Positions 1 through 10,929 are shown, counted from the stretch's first letter. The stretch is DNA of 64,000 nucleotides from Elymus sibiricus (GCA_039707655.1 CM077663.1:433335830-433399829); one strand, 5' to 3'. Notes: generated by a model not told the origin, from the sequence alone. Numbers and translations are program-made.

Positions 1-2213
1 CCCCTGGTTTTAAAAGTTTAATAACTCTTTAACTACAACTCTGTTTGAGTTGATTCTTTTTTTGAAATTCTTATTTTTCACTCTAGTTTTTTTACTATTT
101 ATTCAAAAATGTTTTAAAGCAAATTTTGGTACTGTTGCAAAAATTTGAATTTGTATTTGAATTTGATTTTTATAGAAAAAGGAGAGGAAGTCTTTGCCGG
201 GAATTCCGAGGGTTCCTCTTCTGACTACTTTGGGCAAGGCAAGCATTTTTGAACTTGGGATATGAGGATTGCATTACATAGTTGCATTGGTTGAGTATGC
301 ACCGTATGTTAGAAAGTAGGCACGCATGCACGGTCATGTCATTCCTTTTCACTTGCTTGCATGCTACTCAAGCACCTCTCTGACAAGCATGAGACTCTGA
401 AAATTCAGAAGTTTTTCTTCTGCTTTGGACGTGCCGGTGGGCACGGGCCTTATCCTGACACGGTGGTGTCACGGTGACAGATATCGAGTGTACCGGTAAT
501 AATAAAAAAACACCTCCTGAGTCGACCTAGATTGAGTCTTGTTCCGTTACACCTAGCTGTATACCGTGCTGCCACGAGTCCTTCCGTTAGGAAGGTACGG
601 TTTAGTAAGTTGATAACCCCTGCCCGGGTACACACCACATAGAGGGCTACGATGAGGGTTTCCAGGGCCATGGACTAAATCCTGTCATCGGGTCAGGGGG
701 CATGGGTGTTTCCGGCAGTGTAGCCGAGAGGGGGTTCCCCCTTGTAATCCGCGTGTATGAATAGTGATTCCATGCTGGACGATGGTCTCCCCGTCTTAGA
801 GTTTTTCTGGAAAGATGCTTGGGTGATTCCTGGCATCCGGACGGTTAATCTGGTGTGTGCTGGCTAGGTGTGTTTTCAACCGAAAGACCGTAATGAGAAT
901 TAGCCAGTGTCACGGTACTGACCAAAGAAACCTCATACACGTGGGTAAAGAGTACACCCTCTGCAGAGTTATATCTATTCGAATAGCCGTGTCCGCGGTC
1001 AAGGACGTTAGCTGGGTGGGTCAAGTATTGGTCCCGGTGTCGGTCTTTGGAGGAAATAAATAACATCAAGCATGGATATTTTGCAGGATTAATTTTTGTC
1101 ACTACTAGTATTATCATGAATTTATTACTGGTGATATGAATATTATTGTGAACTAACCCATTTCTCTTATTATATTTTATGAGTGTCTCAGGGGCCGGCT
1201 AGACTACCCCGGACATTCAGTTTTATTTTAAAGACCTCTCGTGGTGTCGCTTGAGTTCTCGGATGGTCCTGTCTCGTCCGATTCCTCTTTTAGACACCCG
1301 ATTGGCATTTCTTTTCAAGACCTCTCGTGGTGTCGCCCGAGTCCTCGGATGGTCCTGTCTCGTCCGATTTCTCTTTTAGACACCCGATTGGCATTTCTTT
1401 TCAAGACCTCTCGTGGTGTCGCCCGAGTCCTCGGATGGTCCTGTCTCGTCCGATTTCTCTTTTAGACACCCGATTGGCATTTCTTTTCAAGACCTCTCGT
1501 GGCGTCCCTCGAGTTTAACAGGCGGTATGTCTCGCCACTACTCTTGTGGACACCTGTTTGGCATTTCTCTTCAAGACCTACCGTGATGTCATTTTTAGAC
1601 ATCCGACCGGCATTTTTCCTTTTATATTTCTTATCATTAACGCTTCACTTCTGTACATGTTACAAATTTATCATGCCATGTTTAAAATCTGCCAGCATGC
1701 ATATATACCTGTTATGGTTAGCATGAGCATTTCATATCATGAGTGTATGCATTCATTATGTCTTTTGTTCAATATGTTTGCGAGTACATTCCAACGTACT
1801 CACTGGCTTGTCCCTGTCTATTTACTTGGCCAGACTTGGAGGAGGACGAGCTTATGGAGGAGGATTGCGCTAGCGAACCCGACGCTTAGAAGAGTCCCAG
1901 TCAGACCACCTGTGATATAGGAGTCTACCACATGTATCATCCGCTGAGCTACACAAATAAAGAAGCCAAGTCTCACTCTGACACTTGGCTCTATTTTATT
2001 GTATCAGTATGAGAGTACACCACACCACTGTCATATTCCACCACCGTAGTATTTAGGCAAGTCTGTAATAAATTCGTTGAGTCACCCTGACTCAACCCTG
2101 TGTAATAACATATTTGTACTGGTTATCTATATCAAGAGAGTCCTCCAGTGGTTCTTGGGGCTGGTATGACTCTAGGGCTCTTCTGTGATTTAATCTCAGA
2201 AAAGGGACCCTAC
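1..2213 (+). mobile_element. 3' part of a probable LTR (gypsy-type), truncated by the window edge
   Basis: There is no convincing reading frame over this stretch. The segment about 1790-2213 reads like the transcribed end of a Triticeae gypsy LTR: a GAGTACATTC...GTACTCACTGGCTTG block, a GAGGAGGACGAGCTTATGG-type block, AATAAA at about 1956, and a last run GGGACCCTACA that would be the CA-ending LTR terminus. The 5' terminus lies outside the window or is unrecognised, so the target-site duplication cannot be tested. The family name is not known to me. Confidence 0.45.
1231..1618 (+). repeat. 86-bp tandem repeat array inside the LTR-like region
   Basis: Units beginning AAGACCTCTCGTGGTGTCGC start at 1231, 1317, 1403 and 1489, an exact 86-bp spacing. 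The second and third units look identical by eye. A diverged copy starts near 1573 and a remnant runs to about 1618. Because 86 is not a multiple of three, the open frames seen across it rotate and are not a repeat protein. Confidence 0.9.
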
Positions 2214-2389
2214 AGATAAACATCAGATAAACCATACTGTTAACAAAAGAAAGTTTTCAGACAGCAAGGGCATCCCATGCCCCTTGCTTCACCACAGGGT
2301 GTTGAACCCTGGCAAAATATGAACATGTTCCTAGCAATGTCTCAGATCACCACCGCAAACTAACTACAATCTTCATCTTAACAACATGT

Positions 2390-2983
2390 TCAGAGGGCGA
2401 AAGCAACATCACCGATGTAGCTGTGCCTGCTGCAGTGCACCCTGCACCCGATGGAGCTGTCGTGGTTGTAGACTTGCACCTTGAGGCCGAGGCCGGAGAT
2501 GCGCAGCACGATGAGGTCGCCGGGGACGATCCTGTGGCGGCGGCAGAAGTACTCCCAGCCCTTGCTAAGGACCATCTGGCCCTCAAAGTTCTGGACCTAA
2601 ACCCAGAACTTGCACCACTTGTTGGCCGAGAGCCTCATCACGTGCGGGAGCTTCACCGCCAGCCACTCCTTCATCACCTCCACGAACTTGGGAGGGATGA
2701 TGAGCATGATGTGGTCCTCCTCGTCCCCGATTTGGACGTAGAAGCACAGAGGCTCTCGGGCCCCCTCCTCGTAGCCGGTCCGAGGAGCTCGTCCCCTTGA
2801 ACGCGGCTGCCTCATGTAGGTGACCCTGCTAGGCAGGTTCACCACCTTGAGCCACCGGTTCGTGGGGATGAAGTCCACGGCGGCCTCGGCGCCGGCGACA
2901 ACATGGGCTCCTCCTCCGGCCCTGTCCCAGTCGGTCTTCATCACCATGTCAGGTAAGAAGACCGCCATTAGTAACATTGGCAT
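2390..2983 (-). pseudogene. B3 DNA-binding domain protein with an in-frame TAG
   Basis: Read leftward from 2983, the frame encodes a B3 transcription-factor fold. It has the IPPKFV strand, a WCKFWV segment, NFEGQMVLSKGWEYF, and a GDLIVLRISG stretch followed by LKVQVYNH. This order is typical of grass B3/REM proteins, which bind DNA in the nucleus. A TAG at 2597-2599 interrupts the domain after KFWV, and the same frame continues on the other side to a stop at 2390-2392. The local sequence GTTTAGGTCCAG looks like a 6-bp near-duplication that introduced the stop. Upstream methionines occur at 2983, 2977 and 2968, so the true start is uncertain and may lie in another exon (see 3566-4102). It could be a recent pseudogene or a base error. 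The B3 call is firm and the functional status is not. Confidence 0.75.
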
Positions 2984-3050
2984 TGGTCCTACCTAAAGTA
3001 GCAAACACATTGGTCCTACCTAAAGTAGCAAACACATTGGTCCTACCTAA
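2981..3050 (+). repeat. 27-bp tandem repeat (2.6 copies)
   Basis: The unit CATTGGTCCTACCTAAAGTA + GCAAACA starts at 2981, 3008 and 3035. It sits just upstream of the B3 reading frame, in what would be its intron or leader. Confidence 0.85.
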
Positions 3051-3069
3051 CTTGAATTCCATGCACGTA

Positions 3070-3430
3070 GCGAACAGAACAAGAACCTTAAGCATCAAAC
3101 ACAGAGCACAACAAGAACTCTAAGCATCGTCAACATGAACATCAAACACAGCAACAACCGTAGGCATCATCAACATGAACCCTAAGCATCAAACACAGCT
3201 ACAACATGAACATGAAGCACAACAAACTAACCCTAAGCATCGTCAACATGAACATCAAACACAGCTACAACCGTAGGCATCATCAACATGAACATCAAGC
3301 ACTAAAGCAGTAAGCAGTAAGCAAGAACCCTAAGCATGAAACATAGCTACAACATGAACATAAAGCAGTAAGCAAGAACCCTAAGCATCGTGGACATGAA
3401 CATCAAGGAGTAAGCATGAACAAATGGAAC
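3070..3430. repeat. Irregular CATGAACATCAA-type simple-repeat tract
   Basis: Blocks such as CATGAACATCAA, ACACAGCTACAAC and CCCTAAGCATC recur in varying order for about 360 bp. The tract lies between the B3 domain and the possible upstream exon. No coding signal is seen. Confidence 0.7.
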
Positions 3431-3565
3431 ACACAGTAAGAATATGAACAGTACCAAGCAGAAGGGGGATTGAATCCTATCGAATCGAATCCAATCCAAT
3501 CCAATGCATGCTGATGAAAACCCTAATCTACACATCTACCAACAGAGATGGGATTTTGTTCTTAC

Positions 3566-4102
3566 CGGAGCGGCTGGAGCGTACGTCGACCGGGGAGAAA
3601 ACCCCGGCGGAAAGAGGATGGCCGGTGAAGCGGAGGTGGAGCCGCCAACGCCGACGGCCATCGGCCTTGGCCCAGTGCTCGTGGCCACGCCCGCGGTCGA
3701 TGAGGAGGCCGCCGGCGTCCATGGAACAAACCCTCGGATGGGGACGGAAAAAACCCCACCACCAATAGGGGTTGCAACCAACGGCGAGGACGCCGCCCCC
3801 TCCGGCGGTGCCAGCGAGCCCAGGACCACGAGGTCCGGAACCGGCGGTGGAGCAGGAGCGGCCGACACCGCATTGCCCGGACGTGGCGGCGGCCTGGTGC
3901 ACAGCGGAGACGGCGCCCTCAAAGCCCGCGCCAGATCCACCCCTGAGTTGGCCAACCCGGCAACCCACCCTCGTGGATGCGGTTCTGGCCGGCGCTGATG
4001 GGGGTCAGCAGACGGCGCGGTGGCGGGCGACTCATCAGAGCAGAGGAGAGGAGAGCAAGGGGCGGTGTGAGGAGGGAGAGGGAGTGGTGTGAATGCAGTC
4101 AA
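3566..4102 (-). other. Possible 5' exon of the B3 gene, with a splice donor
   Basis: The minus strand is GC-rich, begins after a pyrimidine-rich leader near 4100, and runs to TCCG|GTAAGAAC, a good plant donor with the GT at 3565-3564. Several frames are open, so coding potential is unclear. One starts at an ATG in the region 3729-3713 (MDAGGLLIDRG...), and another is a proline/alanine-rich frame without an early ATG. An acceptor TTTAG near 2993 would join the proline-rich frame in phase with the B3 frame. The link is an inference from position and splice-site quality only. Confidence 0.35.
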
Positions 4103-4980
4103 GGGCGGTGACAGGAGAGCGAGAGGGAGTTATGGGACGTCCCGTCCGTCTTCCGCGCTGCCCGAGGCGTGCAGCGAAGAGGCACGCGTGGGTCTCGAGA
4201 AACTGCCGATTCGGCAGTAGCTCTCGGGTCAGGCCTGGGGTGCTTTAATCTTCGTGCTATGCAGGCCCAATAGTGAACGCATGGAACCAAACAGCCCATT
4301 TTCGTTACGCGCGGGCCTTCTTAGGCCTATTGCAGGCAACCAAACGCGCCCCTAATGTATGGGAAGTTGCGAACACGTTCAGACGCATGTGTAATGAGAG
4401 AAGGTGTAACTTCAGACGCATGTGTCACCATTCCAAGGATCTCATCAGCGCCAGTTCCATCAGGGTGTCCTCCTGACACGAGACACCTTGGGGGTGATGA
4501 GAATGAGTAGAGAATGCACATCAGACGTTGGAGAAAATGGTCGGCTCGGGCGCGTTCGTGGTGTGCCAAACCTTAGACATGTCCTGGTGGTGTGCTTGTC
4601 GAGCTCTGGTTTACTTTCCTCGTGCATGGTCTCCGCCTCCGGTGTTGTTTGAGCTGGCCGCGGTGTGTCCTCGGTTAAGCTTAAGCATATGTGATATGTC
4701 TACAGTTTAAAGCCTCCTCTACTCCGTAGCCCTGAGATAAGGCCTCCATTGCCAGGGGATCAGCAGCATGCTCATATCATCTCCCCTGTGCTCGAATCAA
4801 GCTCTCTGCATGCATGGTCACGGACAGCGAGCCAGTGCCACCTTGTCCAGCCGCTCCGCAAAGCTCCCATCCACGGTTGATTTTGAGCACACCCTCATCT
4901 AATAGGATCACCCTCCGCAAACCTCATCCATAGTTTCCTCTACTCCGCACGGTTCGTAGAACGCAATCCGCTCGATGTGT
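4103..4980. other. No gene seen
   Basis: This is the presumed upstream flank of the B3 relic followed by unassigned sequence. It contains a short direct repeat, TTCAGACGCATGTGT, at about 4378 and 4412. No open frame or element terminus could be supported. Confidence 0.5.
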
Positions 4981-4989
4981 CTATCTTGT

Positions 4990-5393
4990 AGGATCGCCCG
5001 GCATGGGAACAAATTTGTGGATCACCCTCAACGAGAAGTTACAAACTTTTGGTGGCACCGCTAGCTTGCACAGCCTTCTCCAGCGCTTGTTCACCCTCTC
5101 CCCTGAAGCTCGAGTCTCTCCCTACCATTATCCACACTTCTTGCCACCATCACCTTGTACACAGATCGTACGGTGAACTTTCCAAATTTCTTGAGATTCC
5201 AAGGCCAACTGTGACGTGTCCTCACCATAATTCTCGACTGGCATCTGCATATAGCCTGCACATCAGGTGCAGCAAAAATCGCCTCGATCGCCTCCATGTT
5301 CAAGTGCCCAGAGTCATGATCAATAAGTTCATCTACCAAGGATTGTGGCAGTCGGACAAGTGGCTGTAAACAATAATTATCTGAGAGATACAA
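4990..5393 (-). pseudogene. LINE (non-LTR retrotransposon) ORF2 C-terminal remnant
   Basis: The minus frame around 5393-5091 contains VDELIDHDSGHLN, an EAIFAAPDVQAI segment and WNLKKFGKFTVRSVYKVM. This is the pattern of the linker and zf-RVT region of plant LINE ORF2 proteins (a W...K.G.FSVKS.Y motif). After a frame change it continues as LAVPPKV...HKF.P, the next conserved piece of that domain. The reverse-transcriptase core is absent. It is a short, broken fragment. Confidence 0.65.
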
Positions 5394-5399
5394 TGATTC

Positions 5400-6210
5400 C
5401 AGCTTAAAGGCCTCTCAAACTCGGATTAAAGCTCCATCACCCACGGATGCGCAATGTCTCGATCGATATCTTGTGACGGAGACCTGTGCTAGCGTGCTCG
5501 CGACCAAATCGTGGACACCGAGGCCTGTGGCGATCCCCGTGACGCGGAGACCCACACAGGCGGTGACCACATCGTGGAGGTGGAGACCTATGAAGATTCG
5601 CAGGTGATCCCTCACCATGTTATGCCAGCAACGGCAGCCACATCCCTGTTTTGATGTGTTAATAGTTCATGTTGGATGACCTCTTTCAATCGGGCTTGTC
5701 GATGGCAATTCTTCTTCTTTGGTGTGCATGTGCCCAGGGTGTAGCTTTTGAATGTGAATCTAATGGCATTGGTGAATAAACACTGTAAGCTGGTGGTGAA
5801 TAAAAATTTCAGGAGGTCAGACTGTTATGCTTTATAATTTGAGGTGTCGCTGGGCTGATAGATGCTGTAATTTTGTTTTAAAAGCAAACTGTAACTGATC
5901 GGGTTTGACCGTTTGAGTATCAGGTTGCTAAAAGGGGAAGACCCTCACAAATCAGCATAATTTCAGAGAAAAAACAATACAAGTTCGCTTTCCTTGTTTG
6001 TTTTATCACATCTGGGACTCCCTCTGTTCACAAATATGTTCTGTGTATTTCAATATGAACTACAATAATACGATGAACTTCACTGCACATAAAGGATAGC
6101 ACCATATAATGAGAACAGATTCGGATTACAACATCCAGATAACATGTCACTTCTTTATGGTAACAAGAACGACAAATCACTCGGCTTATAAGGCGAGCAG
6201 CAGTCCACAC
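5400..6210. other. No gene seen; possible Stowaway fragment at about 6014
   Basis: The sequence is unassigned. At about 6014 an ACTCCCTCTGTTCACAAATAT run resembles a Stowaway terminus, but I find no partner terminus. Confidence 0.4.
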
Positions 6211-6218
6211 GTCTACTA

Positions 6219-6311
6219 CTCCCTCCGATCCAAATTAATTAACGCACACTTGGTACAACTTTAGTACAAAGTTGTACTAAGTGTGTGCCAATTAATTTGG
6301 ATCAGCGGGAG
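6219..6311. mobile_element. Stowaway (Tc1/mariner) MITE
   Basis: This 93-bp element has terminal inverted repeats CTCCCTCCGATCCAAATTAA and its complement ending GCGGGAG, flanked by TA on both sides (6217-6218 and 6312-6313). The interior forms one long hairpin around ACTTTAGTACAAAGT. These are the standard features of Stowaway MITEs. Confidence 0.9.
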
Positions 6312-6544
6312 TAGTAGTTTTACACTCTACATCAGGGTGAATTTCTTTTAAGGAGAACACCTTTTATTGGCCAAAGGTCTAGGAACTGAACTTTTCTTTA
6401 AGAGAAATGCACCCTGTTGAAACAAGTCAGGCTAAGAGAAGTGCAGCTCCTTCACATTCAGCCAATAAAAAGTGTACCGATAAAAAATTTACTCTAATAA
6501 CACACACTATATATAGGCTTCAAACATTGTGCTAGATAAGATAA

Positions 6545-6987
6545 CTAGCTACTAACTCCAAGGATATCAGCAAACATCTCTTTCCATCCATTCCAATCCA
6601 GATACATCCAAGTGGCAAGCATTGTAGGCAGTCCATATACCAGGCATTTATTGAATCTTTCTCTCCCACGACAGAAGCGCCTACAGAGGATATTACCAAA
6701 AAAAATTATACATCAATTTAGATAAATTAGGGACAGCAGATCAATCTGTATATGTAATTTTGCGGATCATACCAGAGGGTATCACTGGGATTAGGCTCAA
6801 TGTGTCCGAAAAGATGATGGATAAGCTCTCTGTTATCTCGGAAGTACTTATTACGCGAGGGGAATCTACTATCAAGCTCAGCGAGCAAGTAGAAGAGCTC
6901 GTGCTTCTTGGTCTCGATTTCTACTATTTGACGATGGCCCCATGCTCTCTGGGCGTCGAGGTCTAGTGCAGGTTTTGCATTCGGTTG
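6545..6987 (-). CDS. Two 3' exons of an unrecognised plant gene
   Basis: On the minus strand, an exon from 6987 (acceptor TTGACAG|CAACC) to 6773 (donor CTCTG|GTATGA) is joined to a last exon from 6680 (acceptor CTGTAG|GCG) to a TAG at 6545-6547. The exons fit in phase (215 nt, then 136 nt), giving 116 codons with no internal stop. The first reads QPNAKPALDLDAQRAWGHRQ... with many charged residues and KYFRDNRELIHHLFGHIEP. The second is FCRGRERFNKCLVYGLP...WMYLDWNGWKEMFADILG. I do not recognise the family. No zinc motif or membrane helix is obvious. Upstream, the minus strand between about 7560 and 7305 is open and GC-rich and may hold exon 1, including an ATG at 7434 starting MAAVSLSLFLSG, but I could not find a phase-consistent donor. 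It could be a small organellar protein or a gene relic. Confidence 0.45.
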
Positions 6988-8021
6988 CTGTCAACAGAAA
7001 ATGAGGGTTATAGGCATCAAGCTATACTACTCCCTCCGACTTCAGAACGAAGGCATGACATTTTGTCTAAAGCAAACTGTGCACAGTTTGACAAGATTTG
7101 CTGAAAATTTTGTCAACAACTACAATACAAAATACAGATGATATGAAAAAAGATTTCATTGTGTCTGCCAATGTTTTGGGGGCTAATCACTGGGAGATTT
7201 GACCAATTAGCAACACAGTAAGCAAGGGTTGTTAGATCCAGCTAGCCTGTAGTGGGTAATTGGCACAGTTACTAGAACAATAAGTCAATCACTAGTCTAG
7301 TTAATTAGAACTCGACGGGGAGAAAAAGATTGGGTTGTATCCACCATACATGCAGGGTGCTGTTGCCAACAACAGCGCCGCCGGTGGAGGCAGACAACGG
7401 CCGGAAAGGAAAAGGGATAGGCTGACGGCCGCCATGGATAAGCCTTGGCATCAGCCGGCCACACTCATCCTCGACCAGCGGCGAGACGACGGACTTGTAA
7501 ACCGCCTTGCCGCCGCTGAGCCTTCTGGCCGCGTGTCGAATCGCCGCCGCTGAGCCTCGTCTGCTGTCTGCTTTTCTTGACGATCTAGGGTGGGTTCCTC
7601 CTTTTTTTGAGAGAGGGAGGGAGAGAGAGGTTGGGTCTCTCCTCGGCTGCCACCGGACCGATCTGCCAGCAGTCCCAACCCCACGGGCCACCGCCCATTC
7701 TGTTGGTTGGTAGTACGGCCCTGCTGAAGCAAACAAATTGTTTTTTTTCTTCAACAAACTATGACGAGGTTTATCTAAAAAAAACGTAGATGTCTCAAGA
7801 AATCTCTACCTCTCTATCTCTCTATCTCTACCTTATTTTTCTTTTCTTTTCTTTTTTTTAAATTTTTATATATCTTTTACCTAATAATAAAGCGGCTATC
7901 GCTTCTGCCACCGCCGCTATCAAATTTGCAGAAAATCCCCTGTGATTTGGGGTATTAAACCTGCAGTCCACCACAAATAAATAAAGGATTCGGGAACACC
8001 AGCCGCACAATCCCTTCCTTA

Positions 8022-8428
8022 GAGCATCTCCAGCCGTTGGAGCCCCCAAGAACACCACCGAACCAAAAAAGTTAGTGTCTTGGGGGGCCAAATGCTTCAT
8101 CCGGCGAAAATAAGAGTGCATGGGGATGGCATCTTCCCAGCCACACCCCACCCCAACCCAAAGTTTGTATGGAAAATGATTAAGTGGGCCAAGAAAAAGG
8201 ACACGTGGGGGGACGCGATTCGCCAAAACTTCCGCCGGCGCCCCCAAGAGACCCCCAGCGGGCTGGGTTTCGCCTGGGTGTGCCGGCGCTATTTTGACGT
8301 CCTGGGGGCGCGCTGGGGACGTGGCTGGGCTGTTTTTTGGCAAAAAGTGACACCCAAACCTAAAACCGAGCCTAAAAAGGTGTCCTCGGGGGCGGTGGGG
8401 GGGGGGGGGGGCGTGGGTGGAGATGCTC
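8022..8428. mobile_element. PIF/Harbinger-type MITE with TTA duplication
   Basis: The termini GAGCATCTCCAGCC and GGTGGAGATGCTC are inverted repeats. TTA is found on each side (8019-8021 and 8429-8431). The element is 407 bp, GC-rich, and has a G-run near its right end. There is no transposase. The GAGCATCTCCA terminus is widespread in grass MITEs. Confidence 0.75.
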
Positions 8429-8639
8429 TTATCCTGATGACCTCCCGATCGACCGCGCCACGCTCCCGTTGCCAGCCTTGAATCGCGCCGCCGCCGCCCC
8501 TCTCCAGTGAGTTGTCGGCCACCACGAAACGACCCTGCCCATGGCCATCACCACCTCGCCACCGCTGCTCCATTCTGAGACAAGACCAACTCAAAAGCTA
8601 CCATGGCAGCAAGCAAGGGAGGGGATGAAGAACAAGGAG

Positions 8640-8760
8640 GATGGGATATAGAGAGGAGGGGTTAGGGAAGAGAAGAATAAGGGCAGGGAGAGCGGGGATG
8701 GGATACAGAGAGGAGGGGTTAGGGAAGAAGAAGAAGAAGAAGAAGAAGAAGAAGAAGAGC
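8640..8760 (+). repeat. About 60-bp tandem duplication ending in a (GAA)n microsatellite
   Basis: GGATGGGATA(T/C)AGAGAGGAGGGG plus flanks occurs twice (from about 8639 and 8696). The second copy runs into about ten GAA/AAG triplets at 8727-8757. Confidence 0.85.
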
Positions 8761-10019
8761 AGGGAGAGCGAGATTGACCTGGGTCCCGGTAGAGGTGATA
8801 GCGGTTGGTCATGGCAAGGAAGAGCACAACCAGAGAGGCGACATCGAAAGTTCAGGGGATAGGCACGAAACGGCGGCGGTCGACGAACCGGGTCGAACGC
8901 TAGGGTCAGTACGCCCGCTACCTGTTCCACCCCGTGCAGGACGTCTCAAGTGGTAGAACTAGGAAAGAAGAAGGGCAGGGAGAGCATGCCCGAGAAGCTC
9001 AGAGATATGGCAGAGGGCAAGGACACTAGGGAAAGGCTAATGTTTGTGCCCGGTCGACCGGCCGAAGCTTCGGCCGGCCCGTCGCGAGCCATAGGATTGA
9101 ACTAGAAATCATGCGTCGCGAGCCACAGGATCGCAAAGTTCCGCTCAGCCCCATACACCGCTTACCCTGTCTGCTGCCTTATCTTCTCACGCAAACACCA
9201 CAGCCACCCATTCGCCCCCATCCTTCCTCTTTATCTTTCTTCCAGATTGCTCTTGCCCACCACCAGCGCCTCGCTTTCTCCTTCTTTCTTTGCTGCTAGC
9301 TATTGCGATTCTGGTCAGTATTCCAGGCTACTGTCAGGTCACACCACAGCCAAAAGTTGCAGCCGGTTTTGTTGCTGTTCTTACTGCAAGGTGGTGCTAC
9401 GGCAGCTGATTTTCGAGCACGACATGAGCTGCGGTAAGGAAGTGTGAGGTTCCTACTACAGCCATGAACGAAATCTACGATACGAGAGATGTATTAGCTG
9501 TCCTCCCAACCTCCCACACAGCGAATTCGAATTACAAGCCACTGCCTAGCCTGGCCGAAGCCACCTTTCCTCCGTCCCCCGCCTCTCACTGGAAACAGCG
9601 AGGGGTATTTAAACTGTCTACCGTTACACCCGCCTTAGCGGGCCCAGTTTGGGCTTGCAAGCCACTGGGGTATCTTTTGGATACGAGTGGGCCGGCATGT
9701 CGGCCCACGACTTGAGCCTCCTTATTCCCGCCGCTCTCTGGGATCATCTTCAGTATCTTCAGTGTCACCTTCCGGGCTGCTGACAGGAAGGCTCCCGGGG
9801 GTGGCAGTCGTGGCCGTGGCAAGGTGGTGGTCGCCTGGCCGGAGCTGCAGCGACTGGGACGTTGCTTTTGCGAGCGGCGGTCACAAGCACTGCAGGCGAC
9901 AATTATGGAGTGCTACAACCGATGACCTATAGTGCTGGAAGCGGCATACGAAGATGCTACAACCGATGTGCGGCGGTGCTGCAATCGGCGGCGACGGCGA
10001 CGGTCGTCGATGATTTCAG

Positions 10020-10265
10020 CCATAAATGGGAAAAGCTTCAACAGGCGATGAAAAAAGCTTCAACCGGCATGAGGGGAAATTATCAACCCGTGGAAGAAGG
10101 CTTCAACTATGAAAAAGCTTCAAGCGCCGGTGGAAAAAGCTTCAAGCACCGGTGAAAAAAGCTTCAACCGGCATAGGTAAGAAGCTTCAATCCATGAAAA
10201 AAGCTTCAAACAGCGTGTGAAAATGCTTCGACCGGTGTGACAAAAAGCTTCAACCGACGCGGCCG
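10020..10265 (+). repeat. Interspersed AAAAAGCTTCAACCGG-type repeats
   Basis: The core AAAAAGCTTCAA recurs about nine times in 245 bp at irregular spacing of roughly 20-35 bp. It is often followed by a CCGG-containing spacer (10030, 10050, 10112, 10135, 10156, 10185, 10199, 10245 approximately). Neighbouring sequence at 9930-10010 and 10300-10450 contains related GCTACAACCGG words. Confidence 0.8.
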
Positions 10266-10450
10266 ATGGTGCAAGCGGCGACGCCGAGAGCTGAGGCTGG
10301 CGACACGCTGGTGATGCAACGGATGTGGTACAACAGCGGCGGCTAGTTGCTGCCATGACAGAGGCATCGAGCGTGCTACAAGGCGGCGGTGTTTTTGCTA
10401 CGAGGGCGAAAGTGCCCTGCTGGAACCGACAAGCGACGAGGGCCACGACC

Positions 10451-10550
10451 GGTGGTGAGAGTCGGCGACGAGGCAACCGGGGTGAGGACAACCGGCGAGC
10501 GGCGGTGAGAGTCGGCGACGAGGCAACCGGGGTGAGGACAACCGGCGAGC
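10451..10550 (+). repeat. 50-bp perfect-spacing tandem duplication
   Basis: Positions 10451-10500 and 10501-10550 differ at a single base by eye. The unit contains GAGAGTCGGCGACGAGGCAA. It is probably recent, given the near identity. Confidence 0.9.
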
Positions 10551-10929
10551 TGGCTCCGCGAATGGGAGGATTACGGGATGCAAAGATGGGCCACGGCTTT
10601 CCTTTCTTTTAGCGAATCAGTTAAGGGAACACAGGACATCGTGCGGTTATTATCACGCTAATCCTACGGGCGTGGTGCGACCGGCCGAAATTTCGGCCGG
10701 TCCGTCGGCGCCTATCACTCGCCCTAGGGAAAACTTTGCAAGGGAAGAGAAGCGAGCTCGAGCGCTATGAGCACTGGCTGACAGAGTGGCCGAGCGGGGG
10801 GTTGAGTGCAGGCTGCACGAGAGGAAGGGAATCGGGGAGAGGCAACACCGCAACAGGGGGCCATCAGCAGGTGGCATGCAGCACTGGCCTTGGCTAGGTC
10901 TTGACCAAGGTGGGCGGTTGTGTCCACAT

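Larger units (their letters stand above)
9046..10712. mobile_element. Candidate inverted-repeat element bounded by 20-bp palindromes
   Basis: A perfect 20-bp palindrome CCGGCCGAAGCTTCGGCCGG lies at 9058-9077. A sister palindrome CCGGCCGAAATTTCGGCCGG lies at 10681-10700. Beyond the palindrome core, the left side (CCCGTCGCGAGCCATAGGATT) and the complement of the right side (TCGCACCACGCCCGTAGGATT) also align, so the segment has inverted-repeat ends. No clear target duplication was found. The interior contains the AAGCTTCAA repeats and a 50-bp tandem duplication and no gene. Type is unknown; a Mutator-like non-autonomous element is one possibility. Confidence 0.4.

Noticed and set aside
1231..1618. 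CRISPR-like array
   Set aside because: The 86-bp units are contiguous with no unique spacers, and the genome is a plant's.
3504..3998. Plus-strand frame opposite the possible B3 5' exon
   Set aside because: Composition-driven; the splice donor on the minus strand argues for the opposite orientation.
7030..7050. Stowaway terminus (CTCCCTCCGACTTCAGAA)
   Set aside because: No matching inverted terminus was found within 1 kb, so a complete element is not supported.
10020..10265. CRISPR-like array of AAGCTTCAA repeats
   Set aside because: The repeats are short and irregular, the spacers are related to each other, and the context is eukaryotic.
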